64,000 nt of DNA from Herbaspirillum sp. WKF16 (GCF_028993615.1 NZ_CP118632.1:62001-126000), one strand, 5' to 3'. Counted from the stretch's first letter, positions 16,458-26,331 are shown. Numbers and translations: made by a program. Notes: a model not told the origin generated them from the letters alone.

Positions 16458-17957
16458 TCAGCGAACGCAACCCAAACGCATCGTCCGGTGCTGCGCGTAA
16501 TGCTGGTGCCACGCAAACGCCTCGCCCAGCAGGTGCGGCGTATGCCCGCCGGCCGCGCTGGCGCGCTCGAAGTAGTCGCGCAGCTGGCCCCGGTAATCCG
16601 GATGGCAGCAATGCTCGATCACTTTCACCGCGCGCTCGCGCGGCGCCAGGCCGCGCAGGTCGGCCAGGCCCCATTCGGTCACCAGCACGTCGACGTCGTG
16701 CTCGCTGTGATCCACGTGCGAGACCATCGGCACCACGCTGGAGATCGCGCCATCCTTGGCCACCGACTTCGATACGAAGATCGAGATCTGGCCGTTGCGC
16801 GCGAAGTCGCCCGAGCCGCCGATGCCGTTCATCATGTGCGTGCCGCCCACGTGGGTGGAATTGACGTTGCCGTAGATGTCGAACTCCAGCGCCGTGTTCA
16901 GGCCGATGATGCCCAGCCGCCGCACCAGTTCCGGATGATTGCTGATCTCCTGCGGGCGCAGCACCAGCTTGTCGCGGTAGCGCTCGATGTTGGCGATGAA
17001 GTGTTCGTACCTGGCCTGCGAGAGCGTGATCGACGAGGCCGAGGCGAAGGCCAGCTGGCCGGAGTCCAGCAGCTCGATGGCGCTGTCCTGCAGCACTTCC
17101 GAATACATCGCGAGGTCGCGGAAGGGCGAGTCCACCAGGCCGTGCAGCACCGCGTTGGCGATGGTGCCGATGCCGGCCTGCAGCGGCGCCAGCGTGTGCG
17201 GCAGGCGGCCGGCCTCCACTTCGGATTCGAGGAAATGGATCACGTGGCGCGCGATGGCGTTGGTCTCGTCGTCCGGCGGCAGCACCGAGGACGGGCTGTC
17301 CGGCGTCTCGGTCATCACGATGGCCACTACCTTGGCCGGGTCGAAGGCGATGGTGGCGCGGCCGATGCGCTGGTCCGACGCGGTCAGCGGGATCGGCCCG
17401 CGCGCCGGCCGCCCGGCCGGCAGGTAGATGTCGTGCAGGCCTTCTATCGCCAGCGGCACGCTGGTGTTGAGTTCGATCACGATGTACCTGGCCTGCTCGA
17501 CGAAGCTGGCCGAATTGCCCACCGACATGGTCGGCACGATGCCCTCCTCGGTGATGGCGGCGGCCTCGATGACGGCGATGTCGATGTGCGAGGGCGTGCC
17601 GTTGCGCAGCTGCTCGGCGGTCTCGGAAAGGTGCTGGTCGATGAACATCACCTCGCCGGCATTGATCTTGCCGCGCAGCGTGGCGTCTACCTGGAACGGC
17701 AGGCGCCGCGCCAGCAGGCCGGCCTTGGCCATCAGGGCGTCGCTGTCGTTGCCCAGCGAGGCGCCGGTGATGACGGTAAAGCGCAGTTCCTCATGCGCGG
17801 CGCGCGCGGCCAGCGCGCGCGGCATGGCCTTGGCGTCGCCGGCGCGGGTGAAGCCGCTCATGCCGATGGTCATGCCGTTGTGGAAGAAAGAGGCGGCCGC
17901 TTCGGCCGACATGACTTTGCCGGCCAATTCAGGCTGGCGGATACGCTGGCTGTCCAT
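16458..17957 (-). CDS. Acetyl-CoA hydrolase/succinate CoA-transferase
   Basis: A 499-residue family I CoA-transferase, related to succinyl-CoA:acetate CoA-transferase. It shows the oxyanion loop GIGTIANAVLHGL, the catalytic-glutamate region MYSEVLQDS, and the GGTHMMNGIGGSGDFARN signature near the C-terminus. It would move CoA between acetate and succinate, or propionate, in central metabolism. The start MDSQRIRQ at 17957 has AGGAG upstream; the much longer frame reaching 19169 runs antisense through the LysR gene and repeat DNA. It is divergent from its likely regulator at 18165. Confidence 0.9.
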   Translation of the reverse strand: MDSQRIRQPELAGKVMSAEAAASFFHNGMTIGMSGFTRAGDAKAMPRALAARAAHEELRFTVITGASLGNDSDALMAKAGLLARRLPFQVDATLRGKINAGEVMFIDQHLSETAEQLRNGTPSHIDIAVIEAAAITEEGIVPTMSVGNSASFVEQARYIVIELNTSVPLAIEGLHDIYLPAGRPARGPIPLTASDQRIGRATIAFDPAKVVAIVMTETPDSPSSVLPPDDETNAIARHVIHFLESEVEAGRLPHTLAPLQAGIGTIANAVLHGLVDSPFRDLAMYSEVLQDSAIELLDSGQLAFASASSITLSQARYEHFIANIERYRDKLVLRPQEISNHPELVRRLGIIGLNTALEFDIYGNVNSTHVGGTHMMNGIGGSGDFARNGQISIFVSKSVAKDGAISSVVPMVSHVDHSEHDVDVLVTEWGLADLRGLAPRERAVKVIEHCCHPDYRGQLRDYFERASAAGGHTPHLLGEAFAWHQHYAQHRTMRLGCVR

Positions 17958-18095
17958 GTTGTTGCTCCTGCTCGGTTTCTTTTGGAAAGGGAGAAGTGCA
18001 TCCGTGCAGGCGGCGGTGTGGCGGGCCGAACGGACTTCTTGCATTCTTGTTTCGGTCCAGTATAGGAGGCGGCCGCTATGCGCTGTATGATTTAA

Positions 18096-18117
18096 ATTCC
18101 GTCGTTCCAGTCGGAAT
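18096..18117. promoter_or_regulatory. Inverted repeat between CoA-transferase and LysR
   Basis: ATTCCG-TCGTTCCAGT-CGGAAT, perfect 6-bp arms spaced 10 bp, lies 48 bp before the LysR start and 139 bp before the CoA-transferase start. This fits a LysR recognition site. Confidence 0.5.
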
Positions 18118-18164
18118 GCGCATACCTTGATCTCTCGCAAATCGACCCCGAAAGCCTTGCCGCC

Positions 18165-19052
18165 ATGGACATCCGCGCCCTGCGCTATTTCACCGAAACG
18201 GTGCGCCTGAACAGCTTCAGCCGCGCCGCCGACGCCCTGCACGTGACCCAGTCCACCGTCAGCAAGATGGTGCGCCAGCTGGAGGAGGAGGTGGCGGCGC
18301 CGCTGCTGATCCGCGACGGCCGCAAGCTGCAGCTCACCGATACCGGCCGCGTGGTCTACGAGCAGGGCCAGCAGATCCTGGCGTCGATGCAGCGCCTCGA
18401 CGCCGAGGTGCGCGACACCAAGGCGCTGCGCCAGGGCAGGCTGGAGATCGGCATCCCGCCGATGATCAACATCCTGTGCACGCCGGTGCTCAAGGCGTTC
18501 CGCGAACGCCACCCCGACATCGCCATCGTCCTCAAGGAAGACACCGGCCCGCAGATCGAGCAGGGCGTGGCCAGCGGCGAGCTGGAGATCGGCATGACGG
18601 TGCTGCCGGTCGATCCCGGGCTGCAACTGGAGGTCAAGCCGGTGGCGCGCTATCCGATCTGGGCCGTGGCCCAGGCCGGCAGCTTCCAGAAGAACCGCAG
18701 CACCTTGCGCTGCGCCCAGCTGGACGGCATGCCGCTGGTGATGCTCAACAACGAGTTCGGCCTCACCCGCAGCCTGCGCGGCAGCTTCCGCGAACTCGGC
18801 ATCGCGCCCCGCATCGCCGCCCAGAGCGGCCAGTGGGACTGGCTGGTCGCGATGGCCCTGGCCGGCATGGGCGCGGCGCTGTTGCCCGAGCCCTTCATCC
18901 ACCGCATCGCCACCGACCAGCTGCAGGCGGTGCGCCTGGTCGAGCCCGAGGTGCAATGGCAGGTCGCCTATGTCACGCGCGGCGGCTACCTCTCGCATGC
19001 GGCGCGGGCGTGGATGGAACTCAGTGGGGAGTTGTTCGCGGGCGGAAAGTAG
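18165..19052 (+). CDS. LysR-family regulator (next to CoA-transferase)
   Basis: A 295-residue LTTR. The HTH (about 3-62) reads RALRYFTETVRLNSFSRAA and TQSTVSKMVRQLEEE. The effector domain (about 90-290) contains LEIGIPPMINIL and GMGAALLPEPFI, similar to the CidR/AlsR-like subgroup that responds to acetate or related acids (from family knowledge). It is divergent from a CoA-transferase whose substrates include acetate, which fits. Confidence 0.88.
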   Translation: MDIRALRYFTETVRLNSFSRAADALHVTQSTVSKMVRQLEEEVAAPLLIRDGRKLQLTDTGRVVYEQGQQILASMQRLDAEVRDTKALRQGRLEIGIPPMINILCTPVLKAFRERHPDIAIVLKEDTGPQIEQGVASGELEIGMTVLPVDPGLQLEVKPVARYPIWAVAQAGSFQKNRSTLRCAQLDGMPLVMLNNEFGLTRSLRGSFRELGIAPRIAAQSGQWDWLVAMALAGMGAALLPEPFIHRIATDQLQAVRLVEPEVQWQVAYVTRGGYLSHAARAWMELSGELFAGGK

Positions 19053-19100
19053 GGACTCCTTTCCTTTCTTTCTTCGGAGCGGAGGCGCGACGAAAGTCAC

Positions 19101-19200
19101 TGGGTCCCCGCCTTCGCGGGGACGACAGGGCATGAGCAAGCTCGAAGGTATTGGGATCCAAGTTATCAAATCCCTGTCGTCCTGACGAAGGTCAGGACCC
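19101..19200. repeat. Paired extragenic palindromes (BIME-like element)
   Basis: Two REP-type hairpins face each other. GTCCCCGC-CTTC-GCGGGGAC (19104-19123) is followed by GACGACAGGG. About 40 bp later CCCTGTCGTC leads into GTCCTGAC-GAAG-GTCAGGAC (19179-19198). TGGGTCC and GGACCCA close the outside, so the whole 100 bp can fold as one large inverted repeat. Such units are common between genes in related genomes. It overlaps the longest possible FUSC frame, which argues for a later FUSC start. Confidence 0.8.
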
Positions 19201-19372
19201 AGCGGCGTTCAGCGGTGCAGATGTCTCTTCCTGCCAGCATCGGGCCGCAACAAGGCTATTCCCAGTCCGAATACAACATGGGAACTTTAGTCATACAGGG
19301 AATGCAACCCGCTTCCTATACTGCCTGCTGCCGATGTCCGCCGCGGCCGCCGGTCGCGGCGGCGGAACCGGA

Positions 19373-21580
19373 ATGACGCCGCCGTGGAATGAAGTCGCGC
19401 GGGCATCGGCACCCTTGCTCCCACGTCCACGCCCTCTCCTCCATAGCATGCCGCCGCCGCTATCGACTTCCTGTCGCTCCCTGTTCCATTCGTCGATCGA
19501 GACATGCCTGCGCCGCTGTCGGCAGCAGCTGGAACGCTGGCGCATCCGCTTCCCCCTGCGCAACGCCAATCTTTCCGAGGGGCTGCGCGCCGCTTGCGGC
19601 GCCAGCGCCATGCTGCTGCTGGGCGAGTGGCTGGGCAATCCGCTGTTCTCATGGGCCGCCATCGGCGCCTTCCTCACCTGCCTGGCCGATAGCGCCGGCT
19701 CTAGCCGCGCGCGGCTGGCGTCGATGGGCGGCTTCGCGCTGGCCTCCACGCTGGGCGGCATGCTGGCCGCCGGTGCCGCCGGCATCGGCGTGGGCACGGG
19801 TTTGCTGGCCATCATGGCGTGCGCCGGCGCGGCCGGCTTCTCGCGCGTCTACGGCGCCGCCGCCGGGCTGGTGCTGATGCTGGCGGCCGGCGTCTCGGCC
19901 ATCATGGCCGATGCCCCGACGGTGCTGTGGCCGCCGCAGCACAGCCACGTGCTGATCTATTTCGCGGGTTGCCTGTGGGCCATGCTGCTGGGCCTGACGG
20001 TGTGGCGCATCCACCCGTTCGCGCCGGCGCGCCGGGCCGTGGCGCGCGTCTACGGCACGCTGGCGGAGCTGGCGGCGCTCGGCTCCGCCCGCGACGGCAT
20101 CGATGGCCGCGACGATCCGGCGCAGCTGGCGCACGCGGCCGAACTGGCCGCGCACACGCGTCGCCACGCGCGCTTCGACATCGCCGCCGCGCATCGCGCG
20201 CTGGCCGCCGTGGCGGCCGAGCGCACCGAGTCGCGGCGGCTGTATGAAAACCTGCTGGTGCGCCTGGCGCGCGCCGGCGAGCTGCTCGATTGCATTACCG
20301 TACTGGCCGACTTGCGCCTGACGCACTACCAGCCGCCGGAGGCGCGGCGCCGCACCGCGCGCGTGCTGGCGGCCATCGCCCGGCTGCTGCAGGGCATGCA
20401 GCGCGCCATGGCCACGGGCGATGCCATCGCCGCCGACGACGACGCCCGCATCATGCTGCGGCTGCGCCAGCTGGTGGCGCGCCTGCCCAGCGGCGCCGGC
20501 CGCGTGCTGCAATTGGTCGACGCGCCGCTGGCGGCGGGCGAGGCGGCCGCCGATGCGGGTGGGCTGAAATCGGCCGCGCGCGAGACCGCGCCGCGGCCGC
20601 ATGGCATCTCCCTGCTGCTGCATCGCTTGCGCGCGCTATGGCGCAAGGCCGCGCAGCACGCCTCCGCCGGTTCGGCCGAGCTGCATCATGCCTGGCGTTG
20701 CGCGGCGGCGGCCGGCCTCACCTACCTGATCGTGCATCTGCTGGAGCTGCCCTTCGGCTACTGGGCCACCATGGCGACCATGCTGGTGATGCAGCCGACG
20801 GTGGCCGACAGTTGGTCGCGCAGCATGGAGCGCGCCGTCGGCAGCGTGGTCGGCGGCGCGCTGGCCATCGCCCTGTGCCTGGTGGCGCATACGCCGCTGG
20901 CGTTGGCGGTTCTGGTGTTTCCGCTCACGGTGCTGACCATGGCCTTGCGCCCGGTCAGCTATGGCCTGTACGCCACCTTCCTCACGCCGGTGTTCGTGCT
21001 GGTGGCCGACGTCGGCACCGATCCGGCGCAGCAGCTGGCCAATGCCGCGCTGCGCGCCGGCAACAACGTGATCGGCGCGGCCGTGGCGGTGGCGGCCAGC
21101 TACCTGTTCTGGCCGCGCCGCCAGGGCGGCGACGCGCGCAGCCAGCTGTTGCGCATGGTGCAGCTCAACCTGGCCTACCTGATCGACGCCGTGCAAGGCG
21201 CACAGGAGGCCGACGACCTGGCGCGCATGCATGCGCACCGGCGCGACGCCTGCGTGGCCAATGTCGAGGCCGGCCTGTTGCTGCAGCGCCTGATGCGCGA
21301 GCGCGGCCGCGACGACCATGCCGGCGGCGCCGGGCGCACCGCGGTTGCACTGTCGCGTCGGCTGGCGGCGGCCGCCAGCCACTTGTGGGCGCACCCGCAG
21401 GCAGCCGAGCCGGACCTGGCGCCCTGGCTGCATGAGATGGGCGCGGCCCTGCAGGCGCGTGACGCCGCCGCGCTGCATGCCTTGATGCGCCGCCGGCCGG
21501 CGCCGGTGCGCCTGGCCCAGGCCGACGCGGTCGAGACGCTGTGCCTGCTGGCGGCGGCATTGATGCCCCAGGGAAAATAA
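19373..21580 (+). CDS. FUSC-family inner-membrane efflux protein
   Basis: About 735 residues. Two sets of membrane helices flank a long cytosolic helical region. The N-terminal FUSC-like domain reads RFPLRNANLSEGLRAACG, then GNPLFSWAAIGAFLTCLA. The C-terminal FUSC domain reads LELPFGYWATMATMLVMQP, SWSRSMERAVGSVVGGALA and the NVIGAAVAVAASYLFWPRR end. Relatives include AaeB and YccS, associated with export of aromatic acids. The start is uncertain: a frame opens at 19151 inside repeat DNA. I chose the ATG at 19373 with a purine-rich upstream; 19448 is also possible. The conserved part begins around 19550. Confidence 0.83.
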   Translation: MTPPWNEVARASAPLLPRPRPLLHSMPPPLSTSCRSLFHSSIETCLRRCRQQLERWRIRFPLRNANLSEGLRAACGASAMLLLGEWLGNPLFSWAAIGAFLTCLADSAGSSRARLASMGGFALASTLGGMLAAGAAGIGVGTGLLAIMACAGAAGFSRVYGAAAGLVLMLAAGVSAIMADAPTVLWPPQHSHVLIYFAGCLWAMLLGLTVWRIHPFAPARRAVARVYGTLAELAALGSARDGIDGRDDPAQLAHAAELAAHTRRHARFDIAAAHRALAAVAAERTESRRLYENLLVRLARAGELLDCITVLADLRLTHYQPPEARRRTARVLAAIARLLQGMQRAMATGDAIAADDDARIMLRLRQLVARLPSGAGRVLQLVDAPLAAGEAAADAGGLKSAARETAPRPHGISLLLHRLRALWRKAAQHASAGSAELHHAWRCAAAAGLTYLIVHLLELPFGYWATMATMLVMQPTVADSWSRSMERAVGSVVGGALAIALCLVAHTPLALAVLVFPLTVLTMALRPVSYGLYATFLTPVFVLVADVGTDPAQQLANAALRAGNNVIGAAVAVAASYLFWPRRQGGDARSQLLRMVQLNLAYLIDAVQGAQEADDLARMHAHRRDACVANVEAGLLLQRLMRERGRDDHAGGAGRTAVALSRRLAAAASHLWAHPQAAEPDLAPWLHEMGAALQARDAAALHALMRRRPAPVRLAQADAVETLCLLAAALMPQGK

Positions 21581-21662
21581 GCGGAAACAAAATCCCCCTT
21601 CGCTGCTCGAATCCGGAAACCGCGTCGCATTGCGGCAACAAATGGAAAATGGAAGGGAAGCG

Positions 21663-22790
21663 ATGAGCCTGGACCTGGATTTTCTCTACAACATGAACGA
21701 GGGGCCGCTGCGTTCGGGCCTGATCGTGCTGGGCGTGGCGCTGGTGGCGATACTGGTCGCGGTGATCCTGCATCGCCTGGGCACCGCGCTGGTGCGGCGC
21801 ATCGCGCGCGGGCACCCGTTCACCACCACCGCCACCGAGGTCGCCTATAACTCCGGCCGCGCCTGCGTGATCCTGTTCATGCTGCGCCTGGTGCTGACCG
21901 GGGCGCCGGACAACACCCCCGCCCTGACCTCGATCTCCTACCTGACCTCGGTGGCGCTGGTGCTGGCGCTGACCTGGTTCCTGATGCGCTGCGTGAAGTC
22001 GATCAGCGTCACGGTAATCAAGTTGCATCCTTACGACATCGCCGACAACCTGCGGGCGCGCCGCATCCTGACCCAGACCCGGGTGCTCTCGCGCAGCGCC
22101 TATTTCCTGATCGCGCTGCTGGGGCTGTCGTTCGTGCTGCTGACCCTGCCCGGCGCGCGCCAGTTCGGCGCCAGCCTGCTGGCCTCGGCCGGGGTGGCCG
22201 GCATCGTCGCCGGTATCGCCGCCAAGCCGGTGCTGGGCAACTTCTTCGCCGGGTTGCAGATCGCCTTCTCGCAGCCGATCCGGCTGGACGACGTGCTCAT
22301 CGTCAAGGGCGAATGGGGCCGGGTCGAGGAGATCACCGGCACCTTCGTGGTGGTGAAGATCTGGGATGAGCGGCGCATGATCGTGCCGTTGCAGTGGTTC
22401 ATCGAGAATCCCTTCGAGAACTGGACCCACACCTCGGCCACCATCCTGGGCACGGTCTTCCTGTGGCTGGATTACTCGGTGCCGGCCAAGGAGGTGCGCG
22501 ACGAGTTCGAACGTCTGGTGAGGACCTTGCCGCTGTGGGACAAGCGCGTCTGCGTGATGCACGTGACCGATGCCGACCAGCGCTGCATGCAGGTGCGCCT
22601 GCTGGTCTCGGCGATCGACTCCGGCAGCGCCTTCGACCTGCGCTGCCAGATCCGCGAACACATGATCGGCTTCATCGCAAAGAATCATCCGCACGCCCTG
22701 CCCCGCCTGCGCGCCGAGCTCGAGCCGCGCAACGATGCCGACGCGCCAGACACGATCGTCGCGGGCTCGCCGAAGGAGAGCCTGGGTTGA
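21663..22790 (+). CDS. MscS-family mechanosensitive channel
   Basis: A 375-residue membrane protein. Helices lie near 15-35, 65-85 and 92-110. The pore-lining helix region follows with Gly/Ala spacing (SLLASAGVAGIVAGIAAKP), then NFFAGLQIAFSQPIRLDD and the beta domain (VEEITGTFVVVKIWDERRMIVP, WFIENPFENW). It would open under hypo-osmotic stress. The ATG at 21663 follows GGAAGGGAAGCG and is preferred over an ATG 33 bp upstream. It is 82 bp downstream of the FUSC gene in the same direction. Confidence 0.9.
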   Translation: MSLDLDFLYNMNEGPLRSGLIVLGVALVAILVAVILHRLGTALVRRIARGHPFTTTATEVAYNSGRACVILFMLRLVLTGAPDNTPALTSISYLTSVALVLALTWFLMRCVKSISVTVIKLHPYDIADNLRARRILTQTRVLSRSAYFLIALLGLSFVLLTLPGARQFGASLLASAGVAGIVAGIAAKPVLGNFFAGLQIAFSQPIRLDDVLIVKGEWGRVEEITGTFVVVKIWDERRMIVPLQWFIENPFENWTHTSATILGTVFLWLDYSVPAKEVRDEFERLVRTLPLWDKRVCVMHVTDADQRCMQVRLLVSAIDSGSAFDLRCQIREHMIGFIAKNHPHALPRLRAELEPRNDADAPDTIVAGSPKESLG

Positions 22791-23019
22791 GGCCCGGGCC
22801 GCGGCGAACGACAGGGGAAAAATACGAAGGATAAAAAGGTGGCGGGCCCGACTACTTGCGACCGAGGGGAGAGACTGTCGCTTTCGTGGGGCCCGCCTGG
22901 GAGACCGTGGCGCGCCGGGATCGCCGGCGCCCTTGGCATGACGCGCTCGTGGCGCTCCTGCCGGTACTGCTTGAACTGCGCGCGCCGCTATCGCAATGGC
23001 GCGGTGTCGCGGTCGTCGA

Positions 23020-23418
23020 TTACAGCGCGTTGCTGTTGCTGACGGCTTCGCCTTGCGAACGGGCTTGTTGCAGCTCGTCCTGCACTTGCTTGCGGGTCAG
23101 CACCGAGTGGAACGGCTTGTCGGCCGGATATTGGTCGGTGACCAGGATTTCACCGTTGGCGCGGGCTTCCTTCAGCTCGGCGACCACATCGGCGCGGGTC
23201 TTGGTCGAGGCCAGCGGCTTGTCGGCGGGATAGCGGTCGGTGACCAGGATTTCGCCGTTGGCGCGGGCCTGTTGCAGGTCGGCGATCACTTCGGCGCGCG
23301 ACTTGGTCGACACGATCTTGGTTTCAGCGGGATAGGGTGCCTCTGCCATGGCGGCGCCGACGGCGGTAGTCAACAGCAGGCCTGCAAACAGGTTCTTGGC
23401 AATGTTCTTGGTGTTCAT
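23020..23418 (-). CDS. DUF4148 secreted small protein
   Basis: A 132-residue exported protein. The signal peptide (about 1-25; LFAGLLLTTAVGAAMAEA) precedes three related segments of about 30-35 residues, each built on VSTK/STK-TRAxVxAxLxxARANGEILVTDxYPADKP. Two copies are near-identical. DUF4148 proteins are short periplasmic proteins common in Burkholderiales, with unknown role. GGAAACG lies before the ATG. Confidence 0.88.
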   Translation of the reverse strand: MNTKNIAKNLFAGLLLTTAVGAAMAEAPYPAETKIVSTKSRAEVIADLQQARANGEILVTDRYPADKPLASTKTRADVVAELKEARANGEILVTDQYPADKPFHSVLTRKQVQDELQQARSQGEAVSNSNAL

Positions 23419-23913
23419 GATCGTTTCCTTGTGAGAGATAGGATGTGCGATTCAGCCCGGCCCGACACTTGTGGATCAGTCGCTTTTCGCTTTCATCGTG
23501 AAACCAAGTTTAGGGATGGAAGGCGCCGAGAAAAAGGCTCCAAACCGGAATACATAATTCCCAAAACCAGAACAATCAGTTTTTTCGTACAGCATGAGTC
23601 GTATCCGGAACGGTGACCGACATGGCGCCGCAAGGCATCAATTTCAAGGGGAATCGATCTGAATTGTCCGGAAATCGGCCATGGAAAAGGACATTGCAAA
23701 AATACAACCATGGCGTGTCCAGCTCCTTTTGCGCCTTCTTTGAGATGACGCAATGCGGAAACTATGGGCCCAATACAAAATTCCAATGAACTTGTTCAAC
23801 AGATTTGAGCAAGATCCTCAAGGGTTCGTTGTATACGTTAAGATATAGCGAAATATCGTTGGCCGATCCAAGGCCACCCGCTTGCCCCGCTCACCCATTC
23901 GGCTGCCATCATC
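23419..23913. other. AT-richer intergenic region
   Basis: About 495 bp between the divergent DUF4148 and amidotransferase genes, clearly less GC-rich than the surroundings. I see no convincing gene; the longest frame (97 codons, minus strand) has no ribosome site or family resemblance. It should hold both promoters and includes the inverted repeat at 23842-23857. Confidence 0.5.
23842..23857. promoter_or_regulatory. Inverted repeat upstream of amidotransferase
   Basis: GATAT-AGCGAA-ATATC, perfect 5-bp arms in an AT-rich patch 56 bp before the amidotransferase ATG. It could be an operator or part of the promoter; no adjacent regulator gene identifies a binder. Confidence 0.35.
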
Positions 23914-24666
23914 ATGAAAACCGCCCTTGCCCTGCGCCACGTCGCCTTCGAAGACCTGGGCCAGCTTGCGCCCCTGCTCAAGAAGAACGGCTATGAAGTC
24001 AGTTACTTCGACGTCGGCGTCGATTCCTTCGCCAATGTCTCGCCGCTCGATGCCGACCTGGTGATCGTGCTGGGCGGCCCCATCGCCGTCTACGACACCG
24101 CCGAATATCCCTACCTGCGCGCCGAGATCGCCTGGCTGCGCGCGCGCCTGCTGGAAGACTTGCCGACCCTGGGCATCTGCCTGGGCGCGCAGCTGATGGC
24201 GGCCGCGCTGCATGCGCGCGTCTATCCCGGCACCTCCGGCAAGGAGATCGGCTGGAGCCCGTTGCGCGCCGGGCGGGATGTCGGCGAGCTGCCCTGGTTC
24301 AGCCAGCTGGTGGGACAGGAGACGCGCGTGCTGCACTGGCACGGCGACACCTTCGACCTGCCCCACGGCGCGCGCCACCTGGCTTCCTCCGAGATGTATC
24401 CGAACCAGGCCTTCGCCTGGGGCGAGAACTGCCTGGCGCTGCAATTCCATCTGGAGTTCGACGTGCGCATGGTGGAGCGCTGGCTGATCGGCCACGCCCA
24501 TGAGATCGCGCATACGCGCAACATCAGCCTGGCCGGCCTGCGCGCCGACGCCGAGCAATACGGCCGCTCCTTCGAGGCGGCCTCGCAGCACTTCTGGCAG
24601 GGCTGGCTGCGCAGCCTGGATGGCGGGAAAACGGAAACGAGAAGGGACATGCGGCGCACGGCCTGA
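23914..24666 (+). CDS. Class I glutamine amidotransferase-like protein
   Basis: A 250-residue stand-alone class I GATase domain. The nucleophile elbow GICLGAQLMA contains Cys89, and LQFHLEFD supplies His179 and Glu181, so the triad is complete. Relatives are annotated as GMP-synthase-like glutamine amidotransferases (YfeJ/PuuD-like) that hydrolyse glutamine or gamma-glutamyl bonds. No synthetase partner is adjacent, so the substrate is unknown. The gene stands alone, convergent with a chemoreceptor. Confidence 0.87.
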   Translation: MKTALALRHVAFEDLGQLAPLLKKNGYEVSYFDVGVDSFANVSPLDADLVIVLGGPIAVYDTAEYPYLRAEIAWLRARLLEDLPTLGICLGAQLMAAALHARVYPGTSGKEIGWSPLRAGRDVGELPWFSQLVGQETRVLHWHGDTFDLPHGARHLASSEMYPNQAFAWGENCLALQFHLEFDVRMVERWLIGHAHEIAHTRNISLAGLRADAEQYGRSFEAASQHFWQGWLRSLDGGKTETRRDMRRTA

Positions 24667-24696
24667 CGTTCGCCAGGCCGCGCGCCGAAGGGAGGC

Positions 24697-26331
24697 TCAG
24701 GCCGACGGCGTCAGCTGCAGGGGTTGCGGTGTGATGTCGCGCGCGCGGCGCGGCGCGCCGGTGAGGCCGGGGGCGCCTGACGGCTGGCCGAGGCTGAACT
24801 TGCGTCCCGCCTCCGCCAGTTTTTGCGCCTGCCCGCGCAGCATGTCGGAGGTGGCGGTGGCCTGCTCCACCAGGGCCGCGTTTTGCTGCGTGGCGTCGTC
24901 GATCTCGGTGACGGCGCGGCTGATCTGCTCGATGCCCGAACTCTGTTCGCGGCTGGCCACCGAGATCTCGCCCATGATGTCGGTCACGCGCTTGATGCTC
25001 TCCACCACGTCGCCCATGGTGGCGCCGGCTTCGTTGACCAGCTTGCTGCCGGCGTCCACCCGGCCCACCGAATCGTCGATCAGTTGCTTGATCTCCTTGG
25101 CCGCAGCCGCCGAGCGCTGCGCCAGCGAGCGCACCTCGGAGGCCACCACCGCGAAGCCGCGGCCCTGCTCGCCGGCGCGCGCCGCTTCCACCGCGGCGTT
25201 CAGGGCCAGGATATTGGTCTGGAAGGCGATGCCGTCGATCACGCTGATAATGTCGACGATCTTGTTGGACGACTGGTTGATCTCGCTCATCGTCTGCACC
25301 ACCTGCGACACCACCCCGCTGCCCTTCTTCGCCACGTCCGAGGCGTCCATCGCCAGCTGGTTGGCCTGGTGCGCGTTCTCGGCGTTCTGCTTCACGGTCG
25401 AGGTCAGCTCCTCGATCGAGGCGGCGGTCTCCTCCAGCGAACCGGCCTGCTGCTCGGTGCGCGAAGACAGGTCGAAGTTGCCCGAGGCGATCTCGCCGGC
25501 GGCCGTGGTGATCGATTCGGTGCCGACCTGCACCTCGCTGACGATGACGCGCAGCGAATCGTTCATCTCATGCAGGGCCACCATCAGCTCGGCGATCTCG
25601 TCGCGGCCGGTGCGTTCGATATTGGCCGACAAGTCCCCTGCCGCCACCATCCTCGCCACGTCCAGCGCCCGCTTCAGCGGACGGGTGATGCTGCGCGAGA
25701 TGACCACCACCGACAGCACGCCGATGGCCACCAGCAGCACGCCCAGCAGCACCATCAGCTGGATGCTGCGCTCGCTGCTGGCGTCGATGCCGGCGGCCAG
25801 CTGGTCGATCGACTTGCGCTGCATCGCCAGCAGGTTGTTGACCTGCGCGCCGTAGGCCTTGGCGGCGGGATCGAAGACTTCCTTGTAGGCCTTCTCGGAG
25901 GCGGCGGCGTCGCCGCTCTTGCGGGTGTTCATCACCAGCTCCTTGGCCGCCTGGTACTTCTTGCGCGCCTCGATGATGACCGCCATCAGCGCCTTCTCTT
26001 CATCCGAGGACAGCAGCGGCTCGATCTTCTTGATGACCGCGCTGCCGTTCTTGACGCTCTGCTCGATGTCTTCCTTGAAGGTGTTGGAGAGTTCGGCGTC
26101 GCTGCTGCGCGCGATCATCGAGGTGCGCACCACCGCCGAATAGGTCAGGACGAACCAGTCCGACACCAGCCGCTCCTTGGCCAGCGGGATTTCCATCATC
26201 TGGCGGGTGGCGTCGGCGTTGCGCCTGGCGCTGTAGAGCGCCATCGAGGTGGACAGGATGGCCAGCACCAGCACGATGGCGAAGCCGACGGTGAGGCGGT
26301 TGGAGATCCGCATGTTGGAAAGGATGTTCAT
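24697..26331 (-). CDS. Methyl-accepting chemotaxis protein
   Basis: A 544-residue chemoreceptor. TM1 (about 12-32; [20 protein letters not shown]) is followed by a four-helix-bundle-like periplasmic sensor (about 33-190). TM2 (about 192-212) and HAMP (about 213-265; [15 protein letters not shown]) come next. The cytoplasmic signalling domain has the hairpin tip [19 protein letters not shown] and [19 protein letters not shown]. The layout is Tsr/Tar-like. No C-terminal CheR-tethering pentapeptide is present; the tail is Pro/Gly-rich. The ligand is unknown. Confidence 0.93.
   Translation of the reverse strand: MNILSNMRISNRLTVGFAIVLVLAILSTSMALYSARRNADATRQMMEIPLAKERLVSDWFVLTYSAVVRTSMIARSSDAELSNTFKEDIEQSVKNGSAVIKKIEPLLSSDEEKALMAVIIEARKKYQAAKELVMNTRKSGDAAASEKAYKEVFDPAAKAYGAQVNNLLAMQRKSIDQLAAGIDASSERSIQLMVLLGVLLVAIGVLSVVVISRSITRPLKRALDVARMVAAGDLSANIERTGRDEIAELMVALHEMNDSLRVIVSEVQVGTESITTAAGEIASGNFDLSSRTEQQAGSLEETAASIEELTSTVKQNAENAHQANQLAMDASDVAKKGSGVVSQVVQTMSEINQSSNKIVDIISVIDGIAFQTNILALNAAVEAARAGEQGRGFAVVASEVRSLAQRSAAAAKEIKQLIDDSVGRVDAGSKLVNEAGATMGDVVESIKRVTDIMGEISVASREQSSGIEQISRAVTEIDDATQQNAALVEQATATSDMLRGQAQKLAEAGRKFSLGQPSGAPGLTGAPRRARDITPQPLQLTPSA

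Noticed and set aside
16488..18065. 525-codon frame on the plus strand
   Set aside because: Antisense to the CoA-transferase; low-complexity product and no ribosome site.
17958..19169. N-terminal extension of the CoA-transferase frame beginning CRPREGGDP
   Set aside because: It runs antisense through a LysR gene and into REP-type repeat DNA. The CoA-transferase has its own ribosome site and start at 17957.
19151..19372. Earlier FUSC start
   Set aside because: The extra residues translate repeat DNA and show no family resemblance.
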